The notes: a model not told the origin generated them from the sequence alone. DNA of 64,000 nt from Ruegeria atlantica (GCF_013032005.1 NZ_WQBE01000004.1:1-64000), one strand, 5' to 3'. Shown: positions 27,372 to 37,650, numbered from the stretch's first letter. Made by a program: numbers and translations.

Positions 27372-29053
27372 GAATGTTCCTCGGCCGCCGTGGCGGCCAG
27401 CGCCCGGTTATAGGCCTTGAGTGCGTCGATATGAAAGAGCGCACCAACCGGGGATTCGTTACCCTCGTCGTCAATCACCACAACCGGGATGCAGGGGATG
27501 TCGTCGTGGTCGAAATAGGGCATCGCCGCCTCAAGCGTGGCACTGGCCTGTACGCATAGCCCCTGCTCTATCAACTCCTGTGCCTTTTCTTTGGTGATCG
27601 AGCGCGGATCCCCAATCGGGCGCATCACCGCCCCGGTGCGCAACATCGCCAACAAATAGGCCTGTGGTCCTGCGGCCAGATGAACATCGCGGCGCTCCAG
27701 CTGTGTCAGGAAGAACGACCGGTCCACAAGACGCGAGGCCAAGGCTGTCGACATCGAAACCGAGACCATCACCGCAATTCCGATCTGCCAATCTCCGGTC
27801 AGCTCAAAAACGATCATCGTGGTGGAAATCGGCGCACCCAGCACTGCGGCGGCCACGGCACCCATGCCTGCAAAGGCATAGAGCGTATGGGTCCCGGACA
27901 CATCCGGCAGCAGCCCGGTGGCGATTAACCCAAAGGCCAATCCGGTCAGAGCGCCAACCATCAGCGAAGGAGAAAACACACCACCGCCCATGCGCCCCCC
28001 CATAGTGATCGCCAAAGCAACTGTTTTTATCACGGCGAACAAGATCGCGACGGTCAGGGTCAGATCGCCAGTCAGGGCACGGATCGTCGTTTCATATCCG
28101 ACCCCGATGATATGCGGAAACCAGATCGCCAGCAGTCCCAGCATCGCACCGGACACGGCGGGGCGCAGCCAACGTGGCAGCGACAGGCGATTTTGAACGT
28201 GAGTGCCGATGTCCTCGGCAAAGAAGATCGAGCGCATCAATAGCAACGACACCAGCCCGCAGATCAGCCCAAGGATCAAAAAAGCTGGCAGCTCCACATA
28301 GAATTGCAGCGAGCCCGGGGTTTCCAGAACGAACTCGGTCACATCTCCGTATTCCAGCCGGTTGATCACTGTACCCGCGACCGAGGCGATAACGATGGGC
28401 GCAAATGCATGCACGGCAAAGTGGCGTAGCACCACCTCAAGCGCGAATAGCGCCCCAGCGATGGGTGAGTTAAAGCTGGCTGAAACCGCTGCCGCCACAG
28501 CGCAGCCCAACAGATCACGGCCAGTGATGCCATCCGCGTGGATACGGTCACTGACCCAGGTCGAGATCACCCCGGCCATATGCACCACCGGGCCTTCCCG
28601 CCCGGTTGACCCGCCAGTGCTGAGCGTAATCAGCGAGGCAAAGAACGAGGCGATTCCCGCCTTGCCCTCGACCCGGCCATTGGTCAGCGCCGAACCCTCG
28701 ATCACGTCCGCGACCGAGCGCACTCGCCCGTCATCGGTGAATCTGTGCAGGATGACACCAACAATCAGACCGCCGATGATCGGCGTAATCAGGATCAGGA
28801 ACCACGGCAATTTCTCAGCATGGCTGTGCAGCAACAGGATATCGTCTGTGTCGTAGACATAGGCCTGCAGCGACCGGATCGCCTTGCGGAACCCAAGGGC
28901 CATAAACCCTGCCGCAATCCCAATTGCCAACGCAATGAACCAGAACTGAATTTGGCTAGGCCCACGTCGCAACATAACCCGCCACGCATCCTTCATCGCG
29001 GCCAGAGCCTGATTGAGCTGGTTGCGCAGAACGGTGCGGGTCGTTTGGGTCAT
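27368..29053 (-). CDS. ClC-family chloride channel/transporter with C-terminal CBS domains
   Basis: About 561 residues, with some ten hydrophobic segments forming the ClC core. Signature motifs are GRVEGKAGIASFFA, STGGSTGREGPVVHMAG (the gating Glu is in GREGP) and the C-terminal selectivity segment. The last about 130 residues (VMRPIGDPRSITKEKAQELI to VGALFHIDALKAY) form a CBS pair, which in this family can bind adenine nucleotides. Cl-/H+ antiport versus channel cannot be decided here. ATG at 29053 chosen; a GTG at 29059 is also in frame. Confidence 0.88.
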   Translation of the reverse strand: MTQTTRTVLRNQLNQALAAMKDAWRVMLRRGPSQIQFWFIALAIGIAAGFMALGFRKAIRSLQAYVYDTDDILLLHSHAEKLPWFLILITPIIGGLIVGVILHRFTDDGRVRSVADVIEGSALTNGRVEGKAGIASFFASLITLSTGGSTGREGPVVHMAGVISTWVSDRIHADGITGRDLLGCAVAAAVSASFNSPIAGALFALEVVLRHFAVHAFAPIVIASVAGTVINRLEYGDVTEFVLETPGSLQFYVELPAFLILGLICGLVSLLLMRSIFFAEDIGTHVQNRLSLPRWLRPAVSGAMLGLLAIWFPHIIGVGYETTIRALTGDLTLTVAILFAVIKTVALAITMGGRMGGGVFSPSLMVGALTGLAFGLIATGLLPDVSGTHTLYAFAGMGAVAAAVLGAPISTTMIVFELTGDWQIGIAVMVSVSMSTALASRLVDRSFFLTQLERRDVHLAAGPQAYLLAMLRTGAVMRPIGDPRSITKEKAQELIEQGLCVQASATLEAAMPYFDHDDIPCIPVVVIDDEGNESPVGALFHIDALKAYNRALAATAAEEHS

Positions 29054-29153
29054 TGGCACTCGGGGATCAAGGTATATTCCTTAGTAAGCCACGGAGCCCC
29101 CTTATAAAAGTAGGATCGCGACGGTTTGAAAACCGGAAAGCGGCAAATTTAAC

Positions 29154-30803
29154 TCAGGCGCCCAACAATGCGCGGGCGGCGGCGCGCGCCTCGTCCGTGA
29201 TGGTGTCCCCTGCGACCATCCGGGCGATTTCATCCACACGGTCTGGTTCGGCCAGCGGGATAACGGTGGACAATGTCTGACCGCCAGTTACCTGTTTTTG
29301 AACCCGCCAATGATGCGCCGCGCGGGCGGCAACCTGCGGCGAGTGGGTCACGACCAGAACCTGCCCCCCCTGTGCCAAAGACGCCAGACGGCGGCCCACC
29401 GCATCAGCAGTCGCCCCACCGACACCCCGGTCGATTTCATCAAAGATCATAGTGCGGGCGCTATCGTCGCCGGTCAGACACACCTTGAGCGCCAGCAAAA
29501 ACCGGCTGAGTTCACCGCCCGAGGCAATCTTGTTCAACGGGCCAGACGGCGCGCCGGGATTGGTGGCAACGGTAAAGGCCACCGCATCCACCCCCTCAGG
29601 TCCGGGATCGGCGCCCGTGATTTCGGTTTGAAATACCGCACGCTCCATCTTCAACGGTGCAAGCTCGGTCATCACGGCCGCATCCAATTGCCCGGCCGCC
29701 TGTTGGCGCGCAGCGCTAAGTGCGGCGGCGGCGTTGTCATAGGTTTCCTGTGCAGCCACAACCGCAGCACGCCGATCCGCCAAGTCGGCGTCACCTGCAT
29801 CCAAACGGGTCAGTCGATCACGCAGCGTGTCGGCAAAAACTACCAATTCGTCAGGCACAACATCATGCTTACGGGCCAACGCTCGGATGGCGAAAAGACG
29901 TTCTTCTGCGGCTTCAAGCTCAGCCGGGTTAAAATCCAAAGCTTGAAGGCAGGCGCTCACCCCGTCCTGTGCTTCACCCAATTCGATCAAGGCGCGCCCC
30001 AATGCGGCTATCGCGGCCTCAAGCTGCCCGCCCGCATTGTCGGACACGCCTTCCAACCAACGCACCGCGTCAGACATCGCCACCTCGGCCCCATCTGCGC
30101 CCAACAGGTCAAAAGCACGGGCAACGTCATCGCGAATGCGTTCAGCCCCTTGCATCATGCGCCGACGGGCATCCAATTCAGCATCCTCACCGGGCTGAGG
30201 GTCCAGCTTGTCCAGCTCGGCAACGGCGTGGCGCAGAAACTCCTCCTCGGCGCGCATGGCGGCCAGCGTCGCCTCGGTCTCGGCCAAATCCTTACGCGCG
30301 CGGGACATATCCATCCACGCCGCGCGCACAGCTGCCAGAAGGTCCTCTGCCCCCGCATAGTCATCCAGCATTGCCCTATGCCCGCGCGGGTTCAGCAACC
30401 CGCGATCATCATGCTGGCCGTGCAGTTCGATCAACGTCTCGGACAGGGCGCGCAGTACCTCACCGGAACAGCGCCGGTCATTGACCCAAGCGGTCTTGCG
30501 CCCCTCGGCTGTATTAACCCGGCGCAGGATCAGCTCCTCACTACCAGGCAAGCCTGCCTCGGCCAGAATCGCATGGACGGGGTGGCCATCTGGCAGCTCA
30601 AACTCGGCTACAACCTCCCCCTGCGCAGCGCCTTGCCGAACCAATTCAGCCCGCCCTCGCCAGCCCAGCACGAAACCCAGCGAATCCAGCAAGATCGACT
30701 TGCCCGCCCCGGTTTCACCGGTCAATGCGTTCAAACCCGGCTGAAACGTCAATTCCAGCCGGTCAATGATCAGCATGTCGCGGATATCAAGGGCGCGCAG
30801 CAT
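29154..30803 (-). CDS. recN: DNA repair protein RecN
   Basis: 549 residues, SMC-like. Walker A LTGETGAGKSILLDSLGF is at residues about 28-45, a central coiled coil spans residues about 160-370, and the C-terminal ATPase half has ASGGELSRFLLALKV (signature) and IFDEIDRGVGGATA (Walker B). It acts in double-strand break repair. It is the last gene of the bamD-recN unit (35 bp after bamD), the arrangement usual in Rhodobacteraceae. Confidence 0.95.
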   Translation of the reverse strand: MLRALDIRDMLIIDRLELTFQPGLNALTGETGAGKSILLDSLGFVLGWRGRAELVRQGAAQGEVVAEFELPDGHPVHAILAEAGLPGSEELILRRVNTAEGRKTAWVNDRRCSGEVLRALSETLIELHGQHDDRGLLNPRGHRAMLDDYAGAEDLLAAVRAAWMDMSRARKDLAETEATLAAMRAEEEFLRHAVAELDKLDPQPGEDAELDARRRMMQGAERIRDDVARAFDLLGADGAEVAMSDAVRWLEGVSDNAGGQLEAAIAALGRALIELGEAQDGVSACLQALDFNPAELEAAEERLFAIRALARKHDVVPDELVVFADTLRDRLTRLDAGDADLADRRAAVVAAQETYDNAAAALSAARQQAAGQLDAAVMTELAPLKMERAVFQTEITGADPGPEGVDAVAFTVATNPGAPSGPLNKIASGGELSRFLLALKVCLTGDDSARTMIFDEIDRGVGGATADAVGRRLASLAQGGQVLVVTHSPQVAARAAHHWRVQKQVTGGQTLSTVIPLAEPDRVDEIARMVAGDTITDEARAAARALLGA

Positions 30804-30838
30804 CGGGTCTTAGCGTCCCACGCCTTTAGCCATGACGA

Positions 30839-31681
30839 TTACAACCACTCACCTTTGATGGTCTGACGGTAGATGGTGCTTAGCCAGTTGTTTCCACGGC
30901 TCTTCAATTCCAACCCACGAGAGGTCAGCAATGCATAGCCCGCATCGTACCATTCCGACGATTGATAGTTGTAACCCAAGATAGCACCAGCTGACTGCGC
31001 CTCATCCACCAAGCCCAGCGACAGATAGGCTTCGATCAGACGATACAGCGCCTCAGCTGTGTGGGTTGTGGTCTGGAAATCTTCGACCACGACACGGAAT
31101 CGGTTGATTGCTGCGGTATAGTGATCCTGACGCAGATAATAGCGCCCGATCTCCATTTCCTTACCAGCAAGATGGTCGAAGGCCAGATCGAATTTCAGAA
31201 CCGCCGACGTGGCATATTCGCTATCAGGATAAACCTCGATCACTGTGCGCAGAGATTGCAGCGCCTGAAACGTCAGCCCTTGGTCGCGGCCAACCTCGTC
31301 AATCTGGTCATAGTAGCTGAGCGCTAAAAGATACTGCGCATAGGCCGCATCTTCGTCTGTCGGATAAAAGTCGATATAGCGCTGCGCCGCTGCCCGGCTT
31401 TCTTCATAGTTCTTGTCCGTGTGGAACGAGAACGCCTGCATGATCAGCGCGCGCTTGGCCCAATCCGAATAGGGATACAAACGCTCAACTTCCGAGAAGT
31501 ACCACGCCGCATCATCCGAGCGATTCTGCGACAGCTCAAACTCGCCGCGTGTGTAAATCTGTTCTGGCGTAAAGCCTTCCAGGTTCTGATTGCGGTCTGC
31601 GCCTTTTCCGCCGCATGCCGTCAAAACTGCTGTCAGAAGAATCGCGCCTGCGAATCTGACTGCCGCTTTGGTGCCAACCAT
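30839..31681 (-). CDS. bamD: Outer membrane protein assembly factor BamD
   Basis: 280 residues. The lipoprotein signal ILLTAVLTACGGKG places the mature N-terminal Cys at about residue 22. Five TPR-like repeats follow (FTPEQIYTRGEFELSQNRSD, DAAWYFSEVERLYPYSDW, ALIMQAFSFHTDKNYEESRA and others), as in BamD/ComL. It is a lipoprotein of the BAM complex on the inner face of the outer membrane. The start at 31681 has GAGGATAGG upstream; the frame is open a further 77 codons but lacks a signal there. Confidence 0.92.
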   Translation of the reverse strand: MVGTKAAVRFAGAILLTAVLTACGGKGADRNQNLEGFTPEQIYTRGEFELSQNRSDDAAWYFSEVERLYPYSDWAKRALIMQAFSFHTDKNYEESRAAAQRYIDFYPTDEDAAYAQYLLALSYYDQIDEVGRDQGLTFQALQSLRTVIEVYPDSEYATSAVLKFDLAFDHLAGKEMEIGRYYLRQDHYTAAINRFRVVVEDFQTTTHTAEALYRLIEAYLSLGLVDEAQSAGAILGYNYQSSEWYDAGYALLTSRGLELKSRGNNWLSTIYRQTIKGEWL

Positions 31682-31808
31682 TCCGCCTATCCTCGTCGTA
31701 TTGCTTATCGGGGCACGCCCCGGATTGGCCTTTGGTCTAGCATAGATAATTCCGGGGCAAAACGCCTTAGTACACTCACTAGCGGAATTGTCGGCAGAGT
31801 TGATCCAA

Positions 31809-32729
31809 TCAGGCGACTTCGGGGATTTCGTCCCAAACAAGGCCCTGACCCGGCAGACGCGCGGCCTGTTCGGGGGTACACAGTACCGGACGCACCGCAC
31901 CAGGTGTTTCAAACAGCTTGCGCAGCAGCGTGTTGGTCATCGCGTGGCCGGATTTGTCGCCAGTGAAGTGACCCAGAATCGGGCCGCCCGCCAGGTAAAG
32001 GTCGCCCAGAGCATCCAGCATCTTGTGGCGAACAGCCTCATCCGCATGGCGGAATCCGCCAGGAGTCAGAACTTCGTCACCCTGTACAACGACAGCGTTT
32101 TCCAGTGTCCCACCCAGGGCCAGGCCGTTTTCGCGCATCGCTTCAACGTCTGTGCGGCGGCAGAATGTGCGGCAATCGCTAAGCTCACGCGCGAACGAGC
32201 CGTTACGCATGTCCAGCGTTTTGGTCTGATTGCCAATTGCGCCGTCTTCAAAATCGATGTGGAAATCGATGATCAACCCATCCGCAGGCGCGATTGTTGC
32301 GCTGGCGCCTTCGCGCGTAGCTGTGACGGGCTTGAGAACTTCGAACGCAAGAACAGGGCTGGCCTGACGACGTACACCCTTGGCCATGATACCGCGCACG
32401 AATTCAATCGACGACCCATCCATGATCGGGACTTCGGGTCCGTCAATCTCGATCAGCGCGTTATGCACGCCGCATCCAGCCAGCGCGGCCATGATATGTT
32501 CGACGGTCGACACCGAAACATTTGCATCGTTCACCAGACGGGTGCAAAGCGGCGTCCGCTCGACCACGTCATAGATCGCGGGGATCAGCGCATTGCCCAA
32601 CTCGATATCCGTCCGTTTGAACCAGATGCCGTGACCGGCGGCTGCCGGTTTCAGGACCATCGTCGCAGGCTTGCCGCTGTGCAGCCCGACGCCTGTAAAC
32701 GTGATCGGAGATTTGAGCGTATGTTGCAA
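31809..32729 (-). CDS. lpxC: UDP-3-O-acyl-N-acetylglucosamine deacetylase
   Basis: 306 residues, the usual LpxC length if the start is the TTG at 32729, which has GAGG six bases upstream and gives the family N-terminus LQHTLKSPITFTGVGLHSG. An ATG at 32801 would add 24 residues that look non-coding. Zinc ligands are His in STVEHIMAALAGCG and His/Asp in RHKMLDALGDLYLAGGP; the catalytic His is in FTGDKSGHAMTN. It catalyses the committed step of lipid A synthesis in the cytosol. It lies downstream of ftsZ in the usual alphaproteobacterial order. Confidence 0.94.
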   Translation of the reverse strand: MQHTLKSPITFTGVGLHSGKPATMVLKPAAAGHGIWFKRTDIELGNALIPAIYDVVERTPLCTRLVNDANVSVSTVEHIMAALAGCGVHNALIEIDGPEVPIMDGSSIEFVRGIMAKGVRRQASPVLAFEVLKPVTATREGASATIAPADGLIIDFHIDFEDGAIGNQTKTLDMRNGSFARELSDCRTFCRRTDVEAMRENGLALGGTLENAVVVQGDEVLTPGGFRHADEAVRHKMLDALGDLYLAGGPILGHFTGDKSGHAMTNTLLRKLFETPGAVRPVLCTPEQAARLPGQGLVWDEIPEVA

Positions 32730-32888
32730 GGTGAACCTCGGTGAGTGGTGTCCGGCCTTTTCGGTCCGTGTTGGACACTCACCTAAGGAAGCAAGCGTCA
32801 AGGCTCAACTCACTCTTTGTAACTGAATGAAACATGAATGTAACAGATCGGCAAAAGCCTGCTTACATACAGTTAAAGCCGTGTATTT

Positions 32889-32918
32889 CAAAAGAAAAGG
32901 GCCGCCAAAAGGCGACCC
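32889..32918 (-). terminator. Rho-independent terminator after ftsZ
   Basis: On the minus strand GGGTCGCC-TTTT-GGCGGCCC forms an 8-bp stem with one G-U pair (32899-32906 with 32911-32918), followed by TTTTCTTTT. It lies 25 bp downstream of the ftsZ stop and separates the division genes from lpxC. Confidence 0.8.
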
Positions 32919-32942
32919 TAAGTCGTTAATTTGTTACCGTGA

Positions 32943-34553
32943 TCAGTTGGCCTGACGACGCAAGAAGGCGGGAATTTCGATCCGATCCTGATCGGGGTCG
33001 GCCTCATCATGCGCAGGTGCCGTAGCGTCAGCTTGGCGCATCGGGGGCTGCTGGCGCACCGGCTGTGCCGGCGTATCGGCGGCGTGGCCGGTCATCCGGT
33101 CGATCAGGCGGTTAAAGCCGAACCGGGAACGATCCTGCCCTTCAGCCTGCGGTGCGGGGGCCGGTTGCGGTGCCTGTGGGCGCGGCGCCGCATACCCACG
33201 TTCAGAGGCCGGGACATTTTGTACAGCGGCCTGCAAACGCTGCAGCGCTTCGGGCGACGGTGTGCCTGCGGAGTGCTGTGGCTGCGGTGCGACAAAGCTT
33301 TCCGGCGCGGGCTCAATCGGTTCAGGTGTCGGCTCGAACTCAGCCACGCGGGGCTGATAGGCCGGGGGTGGCAGACCGTCATCGTCACGCTCGACCTGCG
33401 GCTGCGCCGTTTCCTCGGCGGTTTCGAACAGCGAAGGTTCACGGTTCACTTCTGGCTGGGGCGCGGGTTCCGCCACTTCGGCCACAGCAGCGGGGGTCTC
33501 ATCCTGCTGCGCCTCTTCTGCGGAAACGGTGCGAGTCAGCGGCTCGGACATCGAGCGACGCGCAACCGGAACGTCGACGGGCTTTTCGCTGGCGTCGATA
33601 CCAGTGGCCACAACCGACACACGCATGCCGCCTTCCATCACGGTATCCAGGGTCGAACCGACGATGATGTTGGCCTCGGGGTCCACTTCCTCGCGGATGC
33701 GGTTGGCCGCTTCGTCCAACTCGAACAGGGTCAGGTCGTGCGAGCCGGTGATGTTGATCAGCACGCCCTTGGCACCCTTGAGGCTAATTTCGTCCAGCAG
33801 CGGGTTGGCAATCGCCTTCTCAGCCGCCTGAACCGCGCGATCTTCACCGGTGGCCTCGCCAGTGCCCATCATCGCCTTGCCCATCTCGTCCATCACGGCA
33901 CGAACATCAGCAAAGTCGAGGTTGATCAGACCCGGACGGACCATCAGGTCAGTCACACCTTTAACGCCCTGATACAGAACGTCATCCGCCATCGAGAATG
34001 CCTCGGTGAACGTAGTCTTTTCGTTGGCCAGGCGGAACAGGTTCTGGTTCGGAATGATAATCAGCGTGTCGACAACCTTTTGCAGCGCCTCAACGCCGTC
34101 TTCGGCCTGACGCATCCGCTTGGCGCCTTCAAACTGGAAGGGTTTTGTGACAACGCCAACAGTGAGAACGCCAAGCTCCCGCGCTGCCTGCGCGATGATC
34201 GGCGCCGCACCCGTACCGGTGCCACCGCCCATACCAGCTGTAATAAAGCACATATGTGCGCCAGCCAGATGGTCGACGATCTGCTCGATGCTTTCTTCGG
34301 CCGCCGCAGCGCCCACGGTCGGACGGGCCCCTGCCCCCAGACCTTCGGTCACTTTCACGCCCAATTGCACCCGCGCCGAAGACTGGCTTTGCTGCAGCGC
34401 CTGCGCATCAGTGTTGGCGACGACAAAATCAACGCCGTCCAGCTGTTTCTCAATCATGTTGTTGACAGCGTTGCCGCCCGCGCCACCAACGCCAAATACT
34501 GTAATCCGAGGCTTCAGTTCGTCGTGCCCGGGCATCGAAAGATTCAATGTCAT
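32943..34553 (-). CDS. ftsZ: Cell division protein FtsZ
   Basis: 536 residues, long for FtsZ because of an extended disordered Pro/Ala/Gln linker (residues about 325-510), as in other alphaproteobacteria. The GTPase core has [14 protein letters not shown], the tubulin signature [10 protein letters not shown], and the T7 loop region [20 protein letters not shown]. The last residues [12 protein letters not shown] are the conserved peptide that binds FtsA and other partners. It polymerises at mid-cell into the Z ring. It is separated from the upstream genes by a 349-bp gap, so it has its own promoter. Confidence 0.97.
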   Translation of the reverse strand: MTLNLSMPGHDELKPRITVFGVGGAGGNAVNNMIEKQLDGVDFVVANTDAQALQQSQSSARVQLGVKVTEGLGAGARPTVGAAAAEESIEQIVDHLAGAHMCFITAGMGGGTGTGAAPIIAQAARELGVLTVGVVTKPFQFEGAKRMRQAEDGVEALQKVVDTLIIIPNQNLFRLANEKTTFTEAFSMADDVLYQGVKGVTDLMVRPGLINLDFADVRAVMDEMGKAMMGTGEATGEDRAVQAAEKAIANPLLDEISLKGAKGVLINITGSHDLTLFELDEAANRIREEVDPEANIIVGSTLDTVMEGGMRVSVVATGIDASEKPVDVPVARRSMSEPLTRTVSAEEAQQDETPAAVAEVAEPAPQPEVNREPSLFETAEETAQPQVERDDDGLPPPAYQPRVAEFEPTPEPIEPAPESFVAPQPQHSAGTPSPEALQRLQAAVQNVPASERGYAAPRPQAPQPAPAPQAEGQDRSRFGFNRLIDRMTGHAADTPAQPVRQQPPMRQADATAPAHDEADPDQDRIEIPAFLRRQAN

Positions 34554-34902
34554 GCTCTGTCCGCCTGTTTTATTGACCCGCCAAAGCGGTGTTTTTCTTA
34601 CCTATCCGCTTACAATCCTACCGGTCCAAACGGCAAAGGTCACGCCAAAAATCGCCGAATCCCACAAAATATGGAGGAAATAAGGCAGTCGTCAGCGGTA
34701 TTTTGCATTCATTGCCAGATGTTGCGGATTGAACTCAATCCACCACAAACCAAGCGACACACGCGCCGCGGTCAACATGCACGCCACTTGAGGGATTCAC
34801 TGTTTTTTAAGATGCGGAAAACTGCTCAGGTCCTGCCGCAGGGCCTCTGACGGGCCTTGTGGATATCTTGCGGGATAAGGCCGCTGGCTGCAACCCATTT
34901 CT
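34554..34902. other. Intergenic region upstream of ftsZ
   Basis: 349 bp without a gene. It must contain the ftsZ promoter. I see two GANTC methylation sites (34657-34661, 34794-34798), which in Caulobacter-type alphaproteobacteria are often present at cell-cycle promoters, and a GGCCTT/AAGGCC inverted repeat (34853-34858, 34877-34882) with no T-tract. No -35/-10 pair is convincing. Confidence 0.45.
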
Positions 34903-35319
34903 TTAGCTAATTGGGGTACTTGGGCAATTCAAACCGTCTTCGGTAATGCTGCGCACCTCTTGAATTTCGCGTCGGTTGAAGTTGGCAAGTCGCACCATAA
35001 GGCGGCCTTCGTGCTGAAAGGTCCACCAGCACACCGGCACGTCATCCGGGTCATCATCGTACAAAAAGCAGATCTGACCATTGGGTGTAGTGATCTGCCC
35101 ATAGACACAACCCCGCCCCTCCATCCGCCAGACAGACAGTTTGGGGCTGAGAAATTCCTCGGTCCCCACCAGAAGGCCGCTGGGATAGTCGTGAAACGTA
35201 ACGGTTTTACCCTGGACAGCAGCCAGAAATGCCTCAGGCGGTATCCGTGTCTGGGCGTGTGTGGCAAGCGGGGTTGCAACGACCAGCGCCGCAACGCCGA
35301 CCGCTTTACCAATTGTCAC
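34903..35319 (-). CDS. Small exported protein between ftsA and ftsZ
   Basis: 138 residues if it starts at the GTG at 35319, which overlaps the end of ftsA by 14 bp. The first 22 residues form a signal peptide ending ATPLATHA, and the mature part includes VTFHDYPSGLLVGTEEFL, GRGCVYGQITTPNGQICFLYDDD and VCWWTFQHEGRL, with two pairs of Cys. It has no family I can name; the periplasm is its likely location. Position inside the division cluster suggests, but does not show, an envelope role. Confidence 0.7.
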   Translation of the reverse strand: MTIGKAVGVAALVVATPLATHAQTRIPPEAFLAAVQGKTVTFHDYPSGLLVGTEEFLSPKLSVWRMEGRGCVYGQITTPNGQICFLYDDDPDDVPVCWWTFQHEGRLMVRLANFNRREIQEVRSITEDGLNCPSTPIS

Positions 35320-36643
35320 GGAACCAGCGCATGGCGCGCTTGAAAGGTCGCGCGGCATAGGTATCGACCGGAATTTCGAAATCCCACCATTCGTCCTGCG
35401 GATGCGCAGCGAACAGGCTAAGCCCCACCGCTGACGAAAACCCTGGGCCTGTCGCCGATTGCGGCAGACCATGAACACGCAAGGGTCGACCCAAACGTAC
35501 GCGCTGACCCAGAATGCGGGTCGCGAGGCCATCCAGCCCCATGATCTGACTGCCACCACCTGTCAAAACGATCTGCTGGCTGGGCATATGCTCAAATCCG
35601 GCGGCATCCAAACGCACACGCACTTCTTCCAGAATCTCTTCGACGCGTGGGCGCATGATACCGATCAACTCGGCCCGACTGACGGTGCGGCGGTCGTGTT
35701 CCCAATCACCGGTATCACCACCAATATCGATCAGGTCGCGGTCGTCAGCGCCAGTCGCGTGGACACCTCCGTTAAAGGTCTTGATCCGTTCGGCCACAGC
35801 CGCCGGAACACCCAGTCCCATCGAGATATCGGCGGTCACGTGGTCGCCGCCCATACGCACGCAATCGGCATAGATCATGTGTTTTTTCATGAAAATCGAC
35901 ACGCTGGTTGTACCGCCACCCATATCGATACAGGCGGCACCCAACTCTTGTTCGTCCTCGACTAGGGCCGAGACGCCAGACACGTAGGCCGAGTTCGCGA
36001 TCCCTGCCAGTTCCAGATCGCAGCGTTTGATGCAGCGCACGATGTTCTGGATCGCGACGGCATCGACGGTCAACATGTGCATGTCGACCGCAAGGCTTTG
36101 GCCCATCTGCCCGCGCGGATCGATCAGCCCCGAGCGATTATCTAAGGCAAAATTCACCGGCTGGGCATGCAACACTTCGCGCCCTGCCCCGTAATCGGGC
36201 ACGTCGCAAGCGTTCAAAACACGGCCAACCTCGGCCTCGGACACAACCTGACCTTCCAGATCAACCTGAGCGTCCAGACCATAAGAACGCGGGTTCGCGC
36301 CCGAAAAACAGGCGATTACGTGATCCACCCGGATATCAGCCATCTTCTGCGCCGCCTGCAACGCGGTACGGATGGCGCGTTCGGTTTCCTGCATGGCAGT
36401 GACTTCACCAAACTGCACACCACGCGACCGCGTGGTCGCAGCGCCAATCACCCGAAATCCGGTCTGACCGGCCAGGGACCCGATGCTGTTATCTTCGCTC
36501 AAGCGGTTTGCGCCATCGAAGCGCAGCACAAGGCAGGCAATCTTGGAACTGCCAACATCCAGAATGGCGACAACACCGCGTTGCATCGCCTGCCTGCGCA
36601 TCTGCCGCATGGCCCGTTGGGACTGATAAAGATCGGTCATCAT
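35306..36643 (-). CDS. ftsA: Cell division protein FtsA
   Basis: 445 residues of the actin/Hsp70 superfamily. It has the phosphate-1 motif VAILDVGSSKIACLV, the SHS2-type inserted domain 1C (residues about 95-170), phosphate-2 AACIDMGGGTTSVSIF, and the adenosine motif VLTGGGSQIMGLDG. The C-terminus DTYAARPFKRAMRWFRDNW is an amphipathic membrane-targeting helix. It anchors the Z ring to the inner membrane. ATGs at 36643 and 36640 are adjacent. ftsQ ends 5 bp upstream. Confidence 0.96.
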   Translation of the reverse strand: MMTDLYQSQRAMRQMRRQAMQRGVVAILDVGSSKIACLVLRFDGANRLSEDNSIGSLAGQTGFRVIGAATTRSRGVQFGEVTAMQETERAIRTALQAAQKMADIRVDHVIACFSGANPRSYGLDAQVDLEGQVVSEAEVGRVLNACDVPDYGAGREVLHAQPVNFALDNRSGLIDPRGQMGQSLAVDMHMLTVDAVAIQNIVRCIKRCDLELAGIANSAYVSGVSALVEDEQELGAACIDMGGGTTSVSIFMKKHMIYADCVRMGGDHVTADISMGLGVPAAVAERIKTFNGGVHATGADDRDLIDIGGDTGDWEHDRRTVSRAELIGIMRPRVEEILEEVRVRLDAAGFEHMPSQQIVLTGGGSQIMGLDGLATRILGQRVRLGRPLRVHGLPQSATGPGFSSAVGLSLFAAHPQDEWWDFEIPVDTYAARPFKRAMRWFRDNW

Positions 36644-36648
36644 GTTCG

Positions 36649-37650
36649 TTACTGCCCGTTACCCACTGTCACTTTTGTATTCCACCAGTCTTCGCTGGCA
36701 GCTTTGGTCATTCTTATTGTCGGGCGCTGCCCAAGCCGCATGTCCACCACGGCCACGTCACGCTCCAACAGGTCCTGCACTTCGTTCACGGCAAGCACAC
36801 GTTCCAACGCGCGCACCGGGCGTTCGGTTGGCAACATGATGCGTTGGCCGCGGTCCAGAACCAGATCCCAACGTCGCTCGCCAATCCGCACCAGACCGCG
36901 AACCCGGCCACCCAAGCTGCGGGCGGTGGTCACCAGTTGCAACGCCTCGGCCACATGGGCATCCGCACCCTTGCCTGCGATCAGCGGCAGGTTGGTGTGT
37001 TCCTTACGCGAAGCGATGCGTTCCACATGCGCGCCGGTTTCATCCAACAGTTCGATCCCGCGGCGCGTGCGCCAGACGATGACGGGCTGACGCTCTTCAA
37101 CATCCACTTGCAAAATACCACCAGGGCGCACCCGGACCGAGGCGGATTTGACCGGGTCCAGCCCGGTGATCGTGTCGCGGATCTGTTCGACATCCAGATC
37201 CCAGGAGCTTATCGGGAAGTCCAACGGCACCACTTCGCGGATGTCTTCAGACAGATTGGTGCCCGCGCCATCAATCGCCATCAGATTGACCATGAATTCA
37301 GGCCGCTGCTGGATCGAGGTCTTGATGTCGGCCACATAGGCCACCACAGCCTCGCGCCGCTCGGCCGAGCCGAAATAGATCCCGGCCGCAGCGCAGAGCG
37401 CGAATATGGGCAAGCCAACCCGCAAACCCCGGCGCACACCCGGCGTCAGCATCCAACGCTGCAATCGGTAATTCAGCCGCGACGGAGCCGGATCAAACCG
37501 TTGCGATTTGCGACCGAACAGCTTGACCCCACTCAACCGCAGCTTTGGCTCCGCCTCGGACCGCGCGCCCGAGCCAAAATCCGCATCCGGTCCGGCCAGC
37601 GGCTTTGATCGGTGGATCACCGGCGCACGAGTGGCCCTTAGCGGTCGCAT
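36649..37650 (-). CDS. ftsQ: Cell division protein FtsQ
   Basis: 333 residues. A cytoplasmic basic N-terminal tail of about 80 residues is followed by one TM helix (GLRVGLPIFALCAAAGIYFG), the POTRA domain (AIDGAGTNLSEDIREVVPLD) and the beta domain (RVRPGGILQVDVEERQPVIV onward). It is an inner-membrane divisome protein linking FtsA/FtsN-side and FtsL/FtsB-side components. The start at 37650 overlaps the end of ddl by 13 bp and follows GGAGG. Confidence 0.93.
   Translation of the reverse strand: MRPLRATRAPVIHRSKPLAGPDADFGSGARSEAEPKLRLSGVKLFGRKSQRFDPAPSRLNYRLQRWMLTPGVRRGLRVGLPIFALCAAAGIYFGSAERREAVVAYVADIKTSIQQRPEFMVNLMAIDGAGTNLSEDIREVVPLDFPISSWDLDVEQIRDTITGLDPVKSASVRVRPGGILQVDVEERQPVIVWRTRRGIELLDETGAHVERIASRKEHTNLPLIAGKGADAHVAEALQLVTTARSLGGRVRGLVRIGERRWDLVLDRGQRIMLPTERPVRALERVLAVNEVQDLLERDVAVVDMRLGQRPTIRMTKAASEDWWNTKVTVGNGQ

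Noticed and set aside
33009..34850. 613-codon open frame antisense to ftsZ
   Set aside because: The opposite strand encodes unmistakable FtsZ. The antisense product has no recognisable domain and arises from third-position GC bias.
34859..34867. DnaA-box-like TGTGGATAT upstream of ftsZ
   Set aside because: It is a single imperfect copy with no cluster of boxes or AT-rich unwinding region, so it is not evidence of an origin.
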